A stretch of DNA of 64,000 bases from Schistocerca nitens (Eukaryota; Arthropoda; Insecta; Orthoptera; Acrididae), in NCBI RefSeq assembly GCF_023898315.1, contig NC_064619.1:500064594-500128593 (forward strand). The letters are read 5' to 3'. A program made the translations under genes and the position numbers. The notes below the pieces were generated by a model that saw only the letters and a list, made by a program, of their open reading frames with translations, had not been told where the DNA came from and made no database searches. Below are positions 10,130-19,854 of the stretch, one piece after another; positions within the stretch are counted from its first letter, which is position 1, and every line of letters starts with the position of its first letter.

Positions 10130-11206
10130 GCACGATGCCGGTAAAGCTGTTTTACAAGATCGTTGACAGCGTCAGTAACTCTGCAGAAGTTGCGGACACT
10201 AAAGGGTGTGGAAAAAGGCATTGTCCCAATGTCTGCTAAGGGAGCAAATGATTACAGAGTTTGAAAAGACAGGTTCTTTTGAAGTACAATGTGGCAGAGG
10301 GATGTAAGCAGTTGATCCAACGTCTGTGGCCACAGTATTGCAGGAAGGATCTAGCAGTGGCGTGCAGACGTGCAGCGCACGAGTAATTGCCCGAACGTTG
10401 GACAGGTCTGAAAGCAAATAAAATCCTACGAAACATCCAGCGCCGCTACCGATACAAAACCACCCATGTTCAGGATCTGCTCCCTGCTGACCTGCCAGCA
10501 AGATAAACGTTCGCTCTGGATTTCCTTGCTAGCATGGAAGTGGACCATGAATGGCCACGGAACATTGTGTGGACAGACGAATTCCGTCTCAAGGACATGT
10601 CAATACGCAGAATTGCGGAATAGGAGCAACGGAAAATCCGAAAGCACATCAGTTGGTACCACTTCATTCTGCAAAAGTTTGTGTGTGGTGCGAGTTGACG
10701 GCATCGTTTATCGTAAAACCATATTTTTTCGAGGAGATGAGTCCTTCGGGTCCTCTTACCAGCACCGTCACCTGTACCTGTAGCTATGAGAGTCTTTTGC
10801 TCACTGCTGTCATTCCAACCCTTCAAGATCGTGAATGTGTGTGTAGAATCATTTTTATGTAAACTAGCGTTCCTACGCACGCTGCACAGCCAGTGGAGCG
10901 GTTGCTGCAGAGATATTTTGGAAATGCTAGAATTATCAATCCTCAGTTCCCTACAGCCTGGCCGTCAAAATCACCTCATCTTAAGCAGTGTGACTTCTGC
11001 CTGTGGTGTTATCAGAAAGATGTTGTGCACCATGCTCCAATTAGCAAGGTAGCTGAACTGAAGGCACGAACCGTGCAACGCATTCTGAACGAGACCCCCG
11101 AGACACTCCGATCTGTTGTGGAACATGCTGTTTCTCGATTTCAGCTCGTGGCAGAAAAAGGTGGACAGCGTGTGGAACATGTCTTGCTCCAGTCTCACTA
11201 CAACTG
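10130..11206 (+). pseudogene. DUF4817-type transposase pseudogene
   Basis: Tc1/mariner-superfamily transposase with multiple frameshifts. Pieces in order: EFEKTGSFEVQCGRG (about 10255), SSGVQTCSARVIARTLDRS (about 10350), HVQDLLPADLPAR (about 10467), IVWTDEFRL with the first catalytic Asp (about 10564-10590), HVNTQNCGIGATENPKAHQL (about 10595), ASFIVKPYFFEE (about 10700), IIFM then a lost second Asp motif (about 10848), PTAWPSKSPHLKQCDFCLW with His in place of the third Asp (about 10953), and the intact C-terminus VAELKARTVQRILNETPETL to the stop near 11206. The second and third catalytic acids are lost. Related in type to the intact transposase at 50482. Confidence 0.8.
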
Positions 11207-11400
11207 AAAACCAGTGTCATTTTGCTTTCTCTGCGGTTTTTGACCCCAGGACAATTGAAAAACGATGTAATTTTGTTTCTTATGCGGTATTGGCCGAAGG
11301 ACAATTAAAAACCGATTTTTCCCATCCGATGTGGCACGACCTTGCCGTGGAGGACAGGCCTGTCCGATTAACAGTGCCACAACTGCAGACTGCCGAACTT

Positions 11401-11575
11401 AGGTTCAAATTGGTTCAAATGGCTCTTAGCACTATGGGACTTAACATCTATGGTCATCAGTCCCCTAGAACTAACCAAAGGACATCACACAACACCCAGT
11501 CATCACGAGGCAGAGAAAATCCCTGACCCCGCCGGGAATCGAACCCGGGAACCCGGGTGCGGGAAGCGACTTGGG
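11401..11575 (-). mobile_element. tRNA-derived SINE, 5' truncated variant
   Basis: Minus-strand SINE. Plus-strand text has the inverse tail TTCAAATGGCTCTTAGCACT, the body GGTCATCAGTCCCCTAGAAC, and then a different head, CCCCGCCGGGAATCGAACCC, the inverse of a tRNA B-box region. Similarity stops at about 11575, so the A-box part is missing. It shares the body with SINE family 1 but has a different tRNA-like head. It lies in the 3' part of the DUF4817-type element. Confidence 0.75.
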
Positions 11576-11889
11576 TAATCATGCACATCGAACTGTATGG
11601 ATGCAGTAATGTGCAATTCAAACGATAGCAGTTGTATTGCAAGTTATCTGTCATTTGTAGCCGAGCCCATTTACGTAAAGACGCTTACAGCGCCATCTGT
11701 TGGTTCAATTTTCTTTAAAGTTTCTTGTTTCATGGGCTTTCCCCCTGCCTCAACAATGTGCTGTTCGAATTTGACGTCATTCTGAGAAGTGGTTCTCTTT
11801 CTACGGCATTTTGAATCTGGCACTTTAATTGTGGACACCCTGTGTTTAAGCGGAGCACAGACGTATTGGGCATCATTCTCGCGACGATA

Positions 11890-12900
11890 CGGGCAACGAA
11901 TGGAGACGTTCACTGACATAAGCTACTTTGACAAACAGTGGATTCTTACGACTCGGCGACTGAGAACAAGAATTTCTGAAACGGCAGAAGTGATGAGCTG
12001 TTCGCGTGCTACTGTCGTGAACATCTTTGAGAAGCGGTTGAACGATGGTGAATCCATGAGATGGCGACAGGCAGTTGGACGTCCACGCGACATAACAAAC
12101 TGTGGAGATCGGAGGCTAGCTTCCACTCCAAAGTGGGACAGACGGCGTTGTGTGGCAAATCTGACGACAGCGTACAACGCTGCTGCAGCCACACCATTTG
12201 CCGCACATTTCGGGGCTCGTCAACTGATGACCACTACGTTTTCTCATGTTTACCCAATAGCATCATTAACTATGGCTGTAATGTGCCCGGGAGAATCGAG
12301 CTTCGACTATGGATCAATCCAGTCACCTGTTCGAATAAATCAAATTTCTTATTACACCAGATCGACTGTCATGTCTGGATAAGGCGTCTCCAGACTAACG
12401 ACTGCTCGAAAAATACACCGCACCAGAGATTTAGACCAGTGGGTGCAGTATTACGCTATGGGGTCATACACCAGGGCTTCCATGAGACCCGCTGCAGAAA
12501 TTGAATGCACCGTGACAGCTGTGGGTTACGTCAACATTACTGCCAACTTCTTGTATCCCTTCATGCTTCTTCATGTCTTCCTCGGCGACAAGGTACTGCC
12601 CAAGTCACAGGGCCAGTATCGTTCTACAGCGGTTTTAGCAGGCTGATATCTCGGCCACCGATTTCGCCTAATCTGAATCAAGTGGAAGCTATGGGGCATC
12701 AGCTCTCACCCTCAAACCAACCGCCCGTAATTTAGGGGAATTGCGTGACCTGTGCATTGACATCTGGTACCGTACAAGGAAACTACCAAGGACTTGCCTA
12801 CTGGATTCCACGCATAACCACTGCTGTATTGCGTTCCAAAAATGGACCAACAAGCTATTTAGCAGCTGCTCATGTCATTTTAGCTCACCGGTGTACTTCG
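11890..12900 (+). pseudogene. Tc1-like transposase pseudogene
   Basis: N-terminal helix-turn-helix is well preserved: DISYFDKQWILTTRRLRTRI, SETAEVMSCSRATVVNIFEK, then RRQAVGRPRD-like text, covering about 11917-12110. From about 12330 a second frame reads NFLLHQIDCHVWIRRL, the tract after the first catalytic motif. Later pieces include the region after QADISATDFA (inverse of the third Asp tract, about 12650) and NLGELRDLCIDIWYRT near 12735-12775. All three catalytic motifs are damaged and at least three frame changes occur. Inverted repeats were not located. No intact protein is possible. Confidence 0.72.
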
Positions 12901-13199
12901 CAGCATGGCACATGTTTGCACAAATGGTAGCTTCTCTGTTCACCTATTGTTTTTGGATTCAGTGAAATGAACTTCTTAGTTGCCCAACGGACGCTTTATG
13001 AGTATGTCTTAATGGAGGATCTCTGTCATCAGCAGTAGATCTCCAACTAGTCCAAATACAGATTCGAATGTAAATTATTCTTGCTGTAAGGATAGGACAA
13101 AAGGAGGATTGTTCTTTCCGCATGTTGCGCAGTAACAGCCGACAATTGTTGATGTTATCTGTCAGCCAACAAGTCCGACAAAGATGGACAGCATCCAAG

Positions 13200-13590
13200 A
13201 GATGTTATCTAGGAGAGAGAGGGCCCCTGTTATTGCGTTGGGTACGTCAGCAGCGGAGCAGGGAGCGAGCACAGGTGTGCCGTTGTCAAGGCAGATGTAT
13301 GGCCGCGCGCTGCCCGGCGCCACGTCTTGTTAACAGCGGGCTTATCGTGATGGGTGGTCGCAGCTCCTCCGGGCTTGCGTCACGGACGTGGGAGCGGCCA
13401 GTGACAGCAGACGGAGGGCTGTCAGCCCCGCTCCGTCGCGGAGACCTATCGACCCGACCTTTCCACCGCCGGCGTCGTCTCGGGGAAGACAGGAAGCGAC
13501 CCACTACCCGGACAGCTTACCGATGTCACGAAGTTCTCGCTCTACCAAGCTGCATATTTTACTGCGTTTTCGTTTCTTTTTCTTGTGAGG
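13200..13590. other. CpG- and GC-rich patch
   Basis: GC-rich sequence in an AT-rich setting, with many CpG dinucleotides (for example GGCCGCGCGCTGCCCGGCGC at 13301-13320 and CCCCGCTCCGTCGCGGAGAC at 13425-13444). A 190-codon open frame at 13122-13694 overlaps it but its arginine- and serine-rich translation has no domain I recognise and is the product of GC-rich DNA. It could be a promoter-associated or undermethylated region, or an old GC-rich repeat. No exon signal is convincing. Confidence 0.35.
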
Positions 13591-13599
13591 TCGTCTGTC

Positions 13600-13692
13600 T
13601 ATCGAGTTTGCTGCGGCCAGACAAGAATTCCTCCTCTCTGCAAACCTATTCATTTCAGAGTAGCTGCGCTCAACCTCAGTTATTAGTTGGGT
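13600..13692 (-). mobile_element. LINE 3'-end remnant
   Basis: About 90 bp reading AGACAAGAATTCCTCCTCTC, TGCAAACCTATTCATTTCAG and AGTAGCTGCGCTCAACCTCA. This closely follows the terminal LINE text at 17848-17912 (ACGAATTCCTTTCCTGTGCT, CTCATTATTTGC-type end), so it is a short piece of the same LINE family in the same minus orientation. Encodes the 'CYSEMKRFAERRNS'-like C-terminal tract on the minus strand. Confidence 0.65.
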
Positions 13693-13913
13693 AGGGGAGA
13701 ATTTCCTAAAGTGTACCACTTTTGAGATTTTTTGTATTACAGCCCAACAGCAAGTTACATTACTTTTCAAACAATGCAATCATCATCTGCAGTATCTTGT
13801 TCTTATTATCTAATTTATAGAGTGGGAAATCTTAGAAAAATAAACAGAATACTCTAAGGTTTATAGACAGTTGCAAGTCGTACAAATTACGAATTTCTTT
13901 ACCTAGTTTGTAT

Positions 13914-14613
13914 TGTAAGTAGGTTGTTTAGGTTTTTATGTTGGTAACGCCAGATAGCGCTCTGTATGAAAATCACTGTGTTGTGTGCAGTCTGTGGCTG
14001 ATTTGCATTGTTGGAATATTTGCTATTATAGTGTTGGGCAGTTGGATGTGAACAGCGCGTATCGTTGTGCAGTTCGAGGTGAGCCGCCAGCAGTCGTGGA
14101 TGTGGGGAGAGAGATGTCAGGATTTTGAGAGCGGACGATCTGTACGTGTGTCCGTCAGAAAAACGAAATTTGTAAGACTGGATGTCATGAACTGATATAT
14201 GTATATTATGACTTTTGAACACTATTAAGGTAAATACATTGTTCTCTATCAATATCTTTCATTTGCCAACAATGCCTATCAGTAGCTAGTGCCTTCATAG
14301 TTAGAATCTTTTATGTAGGTGGCAGTATTTGCGCTTGCTGTATTGCAGCAGTTCGAGTAACGAAGATTTTTGTGAGGTAAGTGATTCATGAAAGGTATAG
14401 GTTATTGTTAGTCAGGGCCATTCTTTTGTCGGGATTATTGAAAGTCAGACTGCGTTGCGCTAAAAATATTGTGTGTCAGTTTAGTGATGATCAGAATATG
14501 TAAAAGAGAGAAATGTCTGAGTACCTTCAGTTTTACTCAGCTGTTTGAAAATCAAATAACGTAAGAGGTTTATTAGCACAGTCATTTATAAATTTTTCTA
14601 AGGGGATGTTTCA
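13914..14613 (+). repeat. LTR-like interspersed repeat, about 700 bp
   Basis: Begins TGTAAGTAGGTTGTTTAGG and ends CTAAGGGGATGTTTCA, so it has TG...CA limits like an LTR. I recognise the text (AACGCCAGATAGCGCTCTGT, GAGCCGCCAGCAGTCGTGGA, TTGTGTGTCAGTTTAGTGAT) as a very abundant locust repeat from memory. No coding potential and no clear target-site duplication was found. Could be a solo LTR or another retroelement-derived repeat; orientation follows the TG start. Confidence 0.6.
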
Positions 14614-14691
14614 CTATCTGTGGGTTTCGTAAATTGTAACACCCTTACAGACTACATCGCTGAGCTTAAAAGCAAGTACTACTCTGAGGTT

Positions 14692-14868
14692 AAGGAAATG
14701 TTCAAAAAATGTTCAAATGTGTGTGAAATCTTATGGGACTTAACTGCTAAGGTCATCAGTCCCCAAGTTTACACGCTACTTAACCTAAATTATCCTAAGG
14801 ACAAACACAGACACCCATGCCCGAGGGACGACTCGAACCTCCGCCGGGACCAGCCGCACAGTCCATAT
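14692..14868 (-). mobile_element. tRNA-derived SINE (family 3), 5' truncated
   Basis: Minus-strand copy: inverse tail ATGTTCAAATGTGTGTGAAA, body CTTAACTGCTAAGGTCATCA and TAACCTAAATTATCCTAAGG, inverse B-box GACTCGAACCTCCGCCGGGA. It ends at GCCGCACAGTCC, so the A-box end is missing. The full-length relative is at 57355-57555. Family 3 differs from family 1 by the tail (AAGATTTCACATAC on the sense strand) and head. Confidence 0.85.
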
Positions 14869-15147
14869 GTATATAATTTTTTTTCCACGTTCTGCAAGGT
14901 TAGGCGTCGAAGATCTGCTTGGAGCTTTCATCGATTCCCTCGGATTCAGCAACATTTCTTGGCTGGAAGCCTCGATCCCACATTTTAACTACTACGGCTC
15001 CTTCTGCATTGAAATTGTGGACAATACGTTTCCTTCACCTATGTCATACGTCAGTTTTCTTAAGACCGATATGCTTAAACCGAGTGTTAGAATATACCCT
15101 TCCAACTCGTTTGCAACTTAGTTGGAAAATATTTTACTGCTGCCAAA

Positions 15148-15169
15148 TGATAATAATAATAATAATAAT
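15148..15169. repeat. Trinucleotide microsatellite (ATA/TAA)n
   Basis: About seven TAA/AAT units immediately upstream of the next Tc1 pseudogene. Trinucleotide runs of this kind form the tails of some insect retroposons, but no body is attached. Confidence 0.8.
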
Positions 15170-15189
15170 CTGCAATGAACGGGCTATGA

Positions 15190-15895
15190 AAAAGGACATT
15201 ACTACCCAGACGTCCTGTTCGAGTTCCCCGTTTGACACGACAACATCCTGCAGTACGCCTCAAGTTCTACCGTTCCCTCGTCAACCGGCAACTTCGTCGC
15301 TGGCGAAACACTTTATCCATAGACGAGTCAATATATCCTCTGACGCAAGGTGGAGGTGGTGTGCGGAGGCCCGTGGTGAGCGGTACTTGCCAAATTATGT
15401 CCAGGATATCGACAGATTTCCAAGGTTCTGTGATGCTGTGGGGATGCTTCGGTGTTCACAGCCATACGGATCTTGTCGTTGTCCGTGGTCGCCTTACCGC
15501 CAGGCAGTACATTGAACAGATCCTGATGGACCATGTGGTGGCTGATGCATACGGTGGTGGTCCTGAATTCCTTCTAACGCCAGGGCTCATGAGGCGGGCG
15601 GCCAGCAGGGATGTCTTACGAAGCCTGTACACTGCAGTAATGGAACGGCCGGCGGTCAATCCCGGCCTAAATCCCATCGTACGTGTGTGAGACAGGCTTG
15701 ACAGACGTGTTCGTGGTCGTACTGGTCCACCGTAGTCTCTTCAGACTCTCATTAACGAATGGGAACGGATACCACAGAGTGTTCTCCGTGGACTTACACG
15801 GAGCACGCCAGGCGGCTATAACGCTCACGGAGGGTATACTCGATGTTGAAACTCTCAAAGTTCAATGGAAAACGCCCAGGACGACGAGATGAACG
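15190..15895 (+). pseudogene. Tc1-like transposase pseudogene
   Basis: In one frame from 15232: QHPAVRLKFYRSLVNRQLRR (linker), then LSIDESIY with the first catalytic Asp at 15322-15324, GSVMLWGCFGVHSHTDLVVV, GRLTARQYIEQILMDHVVA, GPEFLLTPGLMRRAASRDVL where the second Asp motif (family LMHDNARAHTA) is lost, and MERPAVNPGLNPIV where the third Asp is Gly. After the stop at about 15688 other frames carry DRLDRRVRGR and a LRGL-type C-terminus to about 15890. Same family as the minus-strand pseudogene at 61257-62090. N-terminal DNA-binding domain not seen. Confidence 0.82.
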
Positions 15896-17663
15896 ATTGT
15901 TTCCAATTTGTGTTTGACACTTGTCGGGCATTTTCGTTTTATGTAAACGATAGAGGATGTAACAATGTTTTGTTGTGTGCTTCATTTGTGAGAGATAAAG
16001 GTATGGTATGGTAACATATCCAGTCGTCAATTATTGCTCAGTGGATCATGGCAGCAGGGTCATATACCCCTAATTCTTCTGAGCAATGTATTATTTTATT
16101 AGACAAAGCGTCTTCTTAACACTCAAGTATTTGCTTGTAAAACAACTGATCACGAAGAGACATACCTCTTCCACGAATGCAGAGAAGTGACTTTTTTTTA
16201 AGAAGCAACCAGTACAGAAAGAGGCAGATAAAGATAAAATCACGATATTTTTAAAGTGACGAGGCGATTGTTGGTAAAACAATTTTTATTTCCAGGCTTA
16301 ATCATATCTATATTTTTCTATTGCCATTCATCTGTGACAATGCATGGCCTCCAGCGTGGTTAAGTCTTCTGTGGTGCACCCTGTTCTACAGATGATGGTT
16401 GAACATGATGGAATGTCCTATTTCGATACGTTGGAAAGCTGACATTTTGGTTCAAGGGCTACTGCAGATGCATGAAACAAACATTTATTCACAATATTGC
16501 CGAGTAAGTTCCGGGACTAATTCCCATCATCAGCGGCATCAGATGAGATTCTGTCTTCCAGAAAGGGAAAGAATGTAACTTTTTTCCTGGAATAAGATTC
16601 CTGAGACAAATGGAGCTACAGGATAGTAGTCAACGATGTCTACAAATAAAACGGGAGCAGATACGAATGCTGGGGTTAAGAGATCAAAAGCTGTTTGTAG
16701 TTAATAATAAGACGGTCTTGGAAGAGTGGTACAAAGTATGGGCTGAAAATAAATAAAGCTAAGACATAAATAATGAACAACAGTAGGAAACAGAATGTTG
16801 TCATGTTTATAACAAAAATTGAGAGAGGCGCACTGATAGAAGAAATAATACAAGTCTTCCCTCTATGAAGCAAGATAACGTATGAAAACCTGAGATACGA
16901 AAGTATGTGAATAAAATGGGACTAGTGAAGTAAGTTTCTATGGACGAAAGAGCGCTACTGATGTCAAATTTTCACGTGAAATCACGAAGAAATACCTTAA
17001 ATTGTATGTATGAAGCAAAGAGCACATCATAGTATGGAAGTCCAACACTTACAATCTGAAAACGAGAGATAAGGGAAATAGGTGCTACAGAAGTCTGTTA
17101 AAAATTAACTGTACAGAAAAGTACAACTTGAAAAGAGAACAGAGGAAAGAAAACTACAGAAAAACAAAATAATGCCGCATCCATTTGGCCATGAAAGGAG
17201 CGAAAAAGGGGGTGGGGGTGGGGATGGAAGGGTGGGGAACTGAAATGGCAGACAGAGATTATCTAGTGTAGTTGGGATAGAAGATAACTTGGAAATGACT
17301 ATAAACACAAGAAAACCGGTTGTGAACCCATCAGACTAGAACAAAATCTCACTACTTTAGAAAAGAGAGAATTACGGAAATACGAATAGTGGCGGCAGAT
17401 GAGTTATACTTGAATTCCCATAACATGTTAAATCGATAAAATAACTGAGGTACTCTGTAAGATCTACGATAAACCGTTTCCCAATTCACAAATTTTGCCG
17501 AATCAATATGAACGTTATCTTAAAATTAGCATTCCTAGCATTAGATCGTCAGCATGGCTCTCATCAATGCAAAGACGTTAGAGTTTCAGCAGTTTTGTCT
17601 TATTCACACTAACTATCCTGGAGCGCTGTGCGCCTTAACCTGAGCCTGATAAGGATTAGGACG
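15896..17663. other. Unassigned sequence
   Basis: No confident element. From about 16620 to 17300 the plus strand is purine-rich, with pieces faintly resembling decayed LINE reverse-transcriptase text (WYKVWAENK, VMFITKIERG), too weak to call. A G-rich tract lies at 17207-17234. No exon or repeat ends were recognised. Confidence 0.4.
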
Positions 17664-17670
17664 AGAGGCG

Positions 17671-18616
17671 GCGCCGGCCGGTGTGGCCGAGCGGTTCTAG
17701 GCGCTTCAGTCTGGAACCGCGCGACCGCTACGGTCGTAGGTTCGAGTCCTGGCTTGGGCATGGATGTGTGTGATGTCCTTAGGTTTTTTTTTTTTTTTTT
17801 TTTTTTTTTGGTCATCAGTCTACTGACTGGTTTGATACGGCCCGCCACGAATTCCTTTCCTGTGCTAACCTCTTCATCTCAGAGTAGCACTTGCAACCTA
17901 CGTCCTCAATTATTTGCTTGACGTATTCCAATCTCTGTCTTCCTCTACAGTTTTTGCCCTCTACAGCTCCTTCTAGTACCATGGAAGTCATTCCCTCATG
18001 TCTTAGCAGATGTCCTATCATCCTGTCCCTTCTCCTTATCAGTGTTTTCCACATATTCCTTTCCTCTCCGATTCTGCGCAGAACCTCCTCATTCATTACC
18101 TTATCAGGCCACCTAATTTTCAACATTCGTCTATAGCACCACATCTCAAATGCTTCGATTCTCTTCTGTTTCCCACAGTCCATGTTTCACTACCATACAA
18201 TGCTGTACTCCAGACGTACATCCTCAGAAATTTCTTCCTCAAATTAAGGCCGGTATTTGATATTAGTAGACTTCTCTTGGCCAGAAATGCCTTTTTTGTC
18301 ATAGCGAGTCTGCTTTTGATGTCCTCCTTGCTCCGTCCGTCACTGGTTATTTTACTGCCTAGGTAGCAGAATTCCTTAACTTCATTGACTTCGTGACCAT
18401 CAATCCTGATGTTGAGTTTCCCGGTGTTCTCATTTCTACTACTTCTCATTACCTTCGTCTTTCTCCGATTTACTCTCAAACCATACTGTGTACTCATTAG
18501 ACTGTTCATTCCGTTCCTTAGGTTAGTTAGGTTTAAGTAGTTCTAAGTTCTAGGGGACTGATGACCTCAGATGTTAAGTCCCATAGTGCACAGAGCCATT
18601 TGAACCATTTTTAACC
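17671..18616 (+). mobile_element. tRNA-derived SINE (family 1), split by a LINE
   Basis: Head GCCGGCCGGTGTGGCCGAGC with B-box GGTTCGAGTCC at about 17741, body up to GATGTCCTTAGGTT at 17785, then a 730-bp LINE insert, then the rest of the SINE from AGTTAGGTTTAAGTAGTTCT at 18525 to GCCATTTGAACCATTTTT. The SINE's own target duplication AGAGGCG lies at 17664-17670 and 18617-18623. Removing the LINE and one CCTTAGGTT restores a normal-length SINE. Confidence 0.92.
17786..18515 (-). mobile_element. 5'-truncated LINE inserted in a SINE
   Basis: Non-LTR retrotransposon 3' end on the minus strand. A poly-A tail appears as about 25 T from 17786. The duplication CCTTAGGTT at 17777-17785 and 18516-18524 marks the target. 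Minus-strand translation 18509 to 18120 gives the reverse-transcriptase end: MNSLMSTQYGLRVNRRKTKV, KEFCYLGSKITSDGRSKEDI, RMYVWSTALYGSETWTVGN. After a frame change near 18170 it continues RIEAFEMWCYRRMLKIRWPD to the stop at 17815. The truncated 5' end and long A tail fit target-primed reverse transcription. It belongs with the LINE half at 59395-61228. Probably RTE-like, clade unassigned. Confidence 0.92.
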
Positions 18617-18623
18617 AGAGGCG

Positions 18624-19852
18624 ACTAAATGTTCAAAACTCCATCTGATTAGTGAATATGAAGTTTACTAGCTAGTAATAGGGTGAGTGCTAAGGTGTAC
18701 TAAGGTTTCCACGTATTATATAAACGCGGTTACTTGCCACACAAATACAATTGTGAGTAAAGTTCTTAATACGAGAAATGAAAATGTGGTGCCCAATAGC
18801 ATATAGAAAGAGAAATTACTTGCCTCTCCTTGGTCTCTTCTAACTTAACATAAAGCAAGTTCAGTAGAAAGGGAATACCACGTGATTTATTGGTCGAGAG
18901 CGATTATTTAGTTTACAAACAAAATTTTGGAAGCGTTATTGGACAGCAAAATATGGTCAAATATTCAATTATGTTGGATCAGCCGCATGTTAAGTGATGT
19001 CCGATTGACTTACACGATACGAATGCAGTGCGCGAACATACGCGAGAGCTATCTTTTATCTTTGATTCAGGCTCGTGAAGTCAACCGCCGGCATTATCCC
19101 GATTATTTCGTCACTCTTGAATTAAAACTGTGGAAGTGCGAAGTAAGATTAATAGTCATAATGCCATGCTTAGACCATTTACTGTATTTCACAACGTCAA
19201 GATTAAATCGCAATTGAATAATCATAACAAGACACACATTGTCTTGTGTTACAGGCAAAGGAGCGAGCTAAACGAGTTATTTTATCAGATAATTACTTTC
19301 GTACAAATGTTACAATTATTTTTTGTTGAAGATATATGAGCCTTGTGCCTCACCAACAATATAAAGCACGGTCTCTTATATCGTACTGTCATAGTGACAA
19401 CTAGAGCACGATGTTCTTTGTCGATACCAACAGAATTTATTAACCAAGTTTTGGTAATACTCAATATAAAATCTCCTTAATTTAGTTCGTATTAGAATTC
19501 AAGTCCAAAAAATCGCAGTTTGAAGGCGATTGATATTGACTTGGCTGGGCAGTTTAATAAACAGCAATTGATTGGAGGTCCAAATGTTTTTCGCGGACTG
19601 CATCTGAACTTCACTTGTGATGTTCAGGCTGTGTTTGGAGGTGGTACATGGCTCACATTGGCTGTTGTATGGGGCAATCAAGCAGATTATGGTGGCTTTG
19701 AAGCATAAACACCCTCATACCAATGATTCGACCTGTCTTCAGGTCCGAAAGATGGTGTCAAGCTACAAGTACACCTCCCTTTCGAGAACTGTGTTGCGAT
19801 CTCCGGCTGGAAAGTTTCAATAACGTTAGACACTTAGAAACTATAATCGACG
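18624..19852. other. Unassigned sequence
   Basis: AT-rich sequence without recognised genes, repeats or ends. Open frames at 18927-19217 and 19499-19823 have no known motif. Confidence 0.5.
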
Positions 19853-19854
19853 TA

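Larger units (their letters stand above)
9929..11844 (+). mobile_element. DUF4817-type DNA transposon (decayed), long inverted repeats
   Basis: Left and right ends are inverted copies over about 140 bp. Left (about 9929-10075) includes ATTAAAGCTCCCGTTCCAG, CACTGCTCAGAATGACATCA and AGATGGTGCTGCAAGC; right (about 11690-11844) has the inverse of ATTAAAGTGCCAGATTC, CACTTCTCAGAATGACGTCA and AGATGGCGCTGTAAGC. The right end terminates near GTGGACACCCTGTG, typical of Tc1/mariner outer ends. A transposase pseudogene lies between them, and a truncated SINE sits in its 3' untranslated part. Exact termini and target duplication are not resolved. Confidence 0.78.

Noticed and set aside
13122..13694. 190-codon open frame on the plus strand
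   Set aside because: Lies on a GC-rich patch where stops are rare, is arginine- and serine-rich without a known domain, and its end overlaps a LINE remnant.
16620..17300. Possible decayed LINE on the plus strand
   Set aside because: Only faint, scattered resemblance to reverse-transcriptase text in shifting frames; not enough to call.
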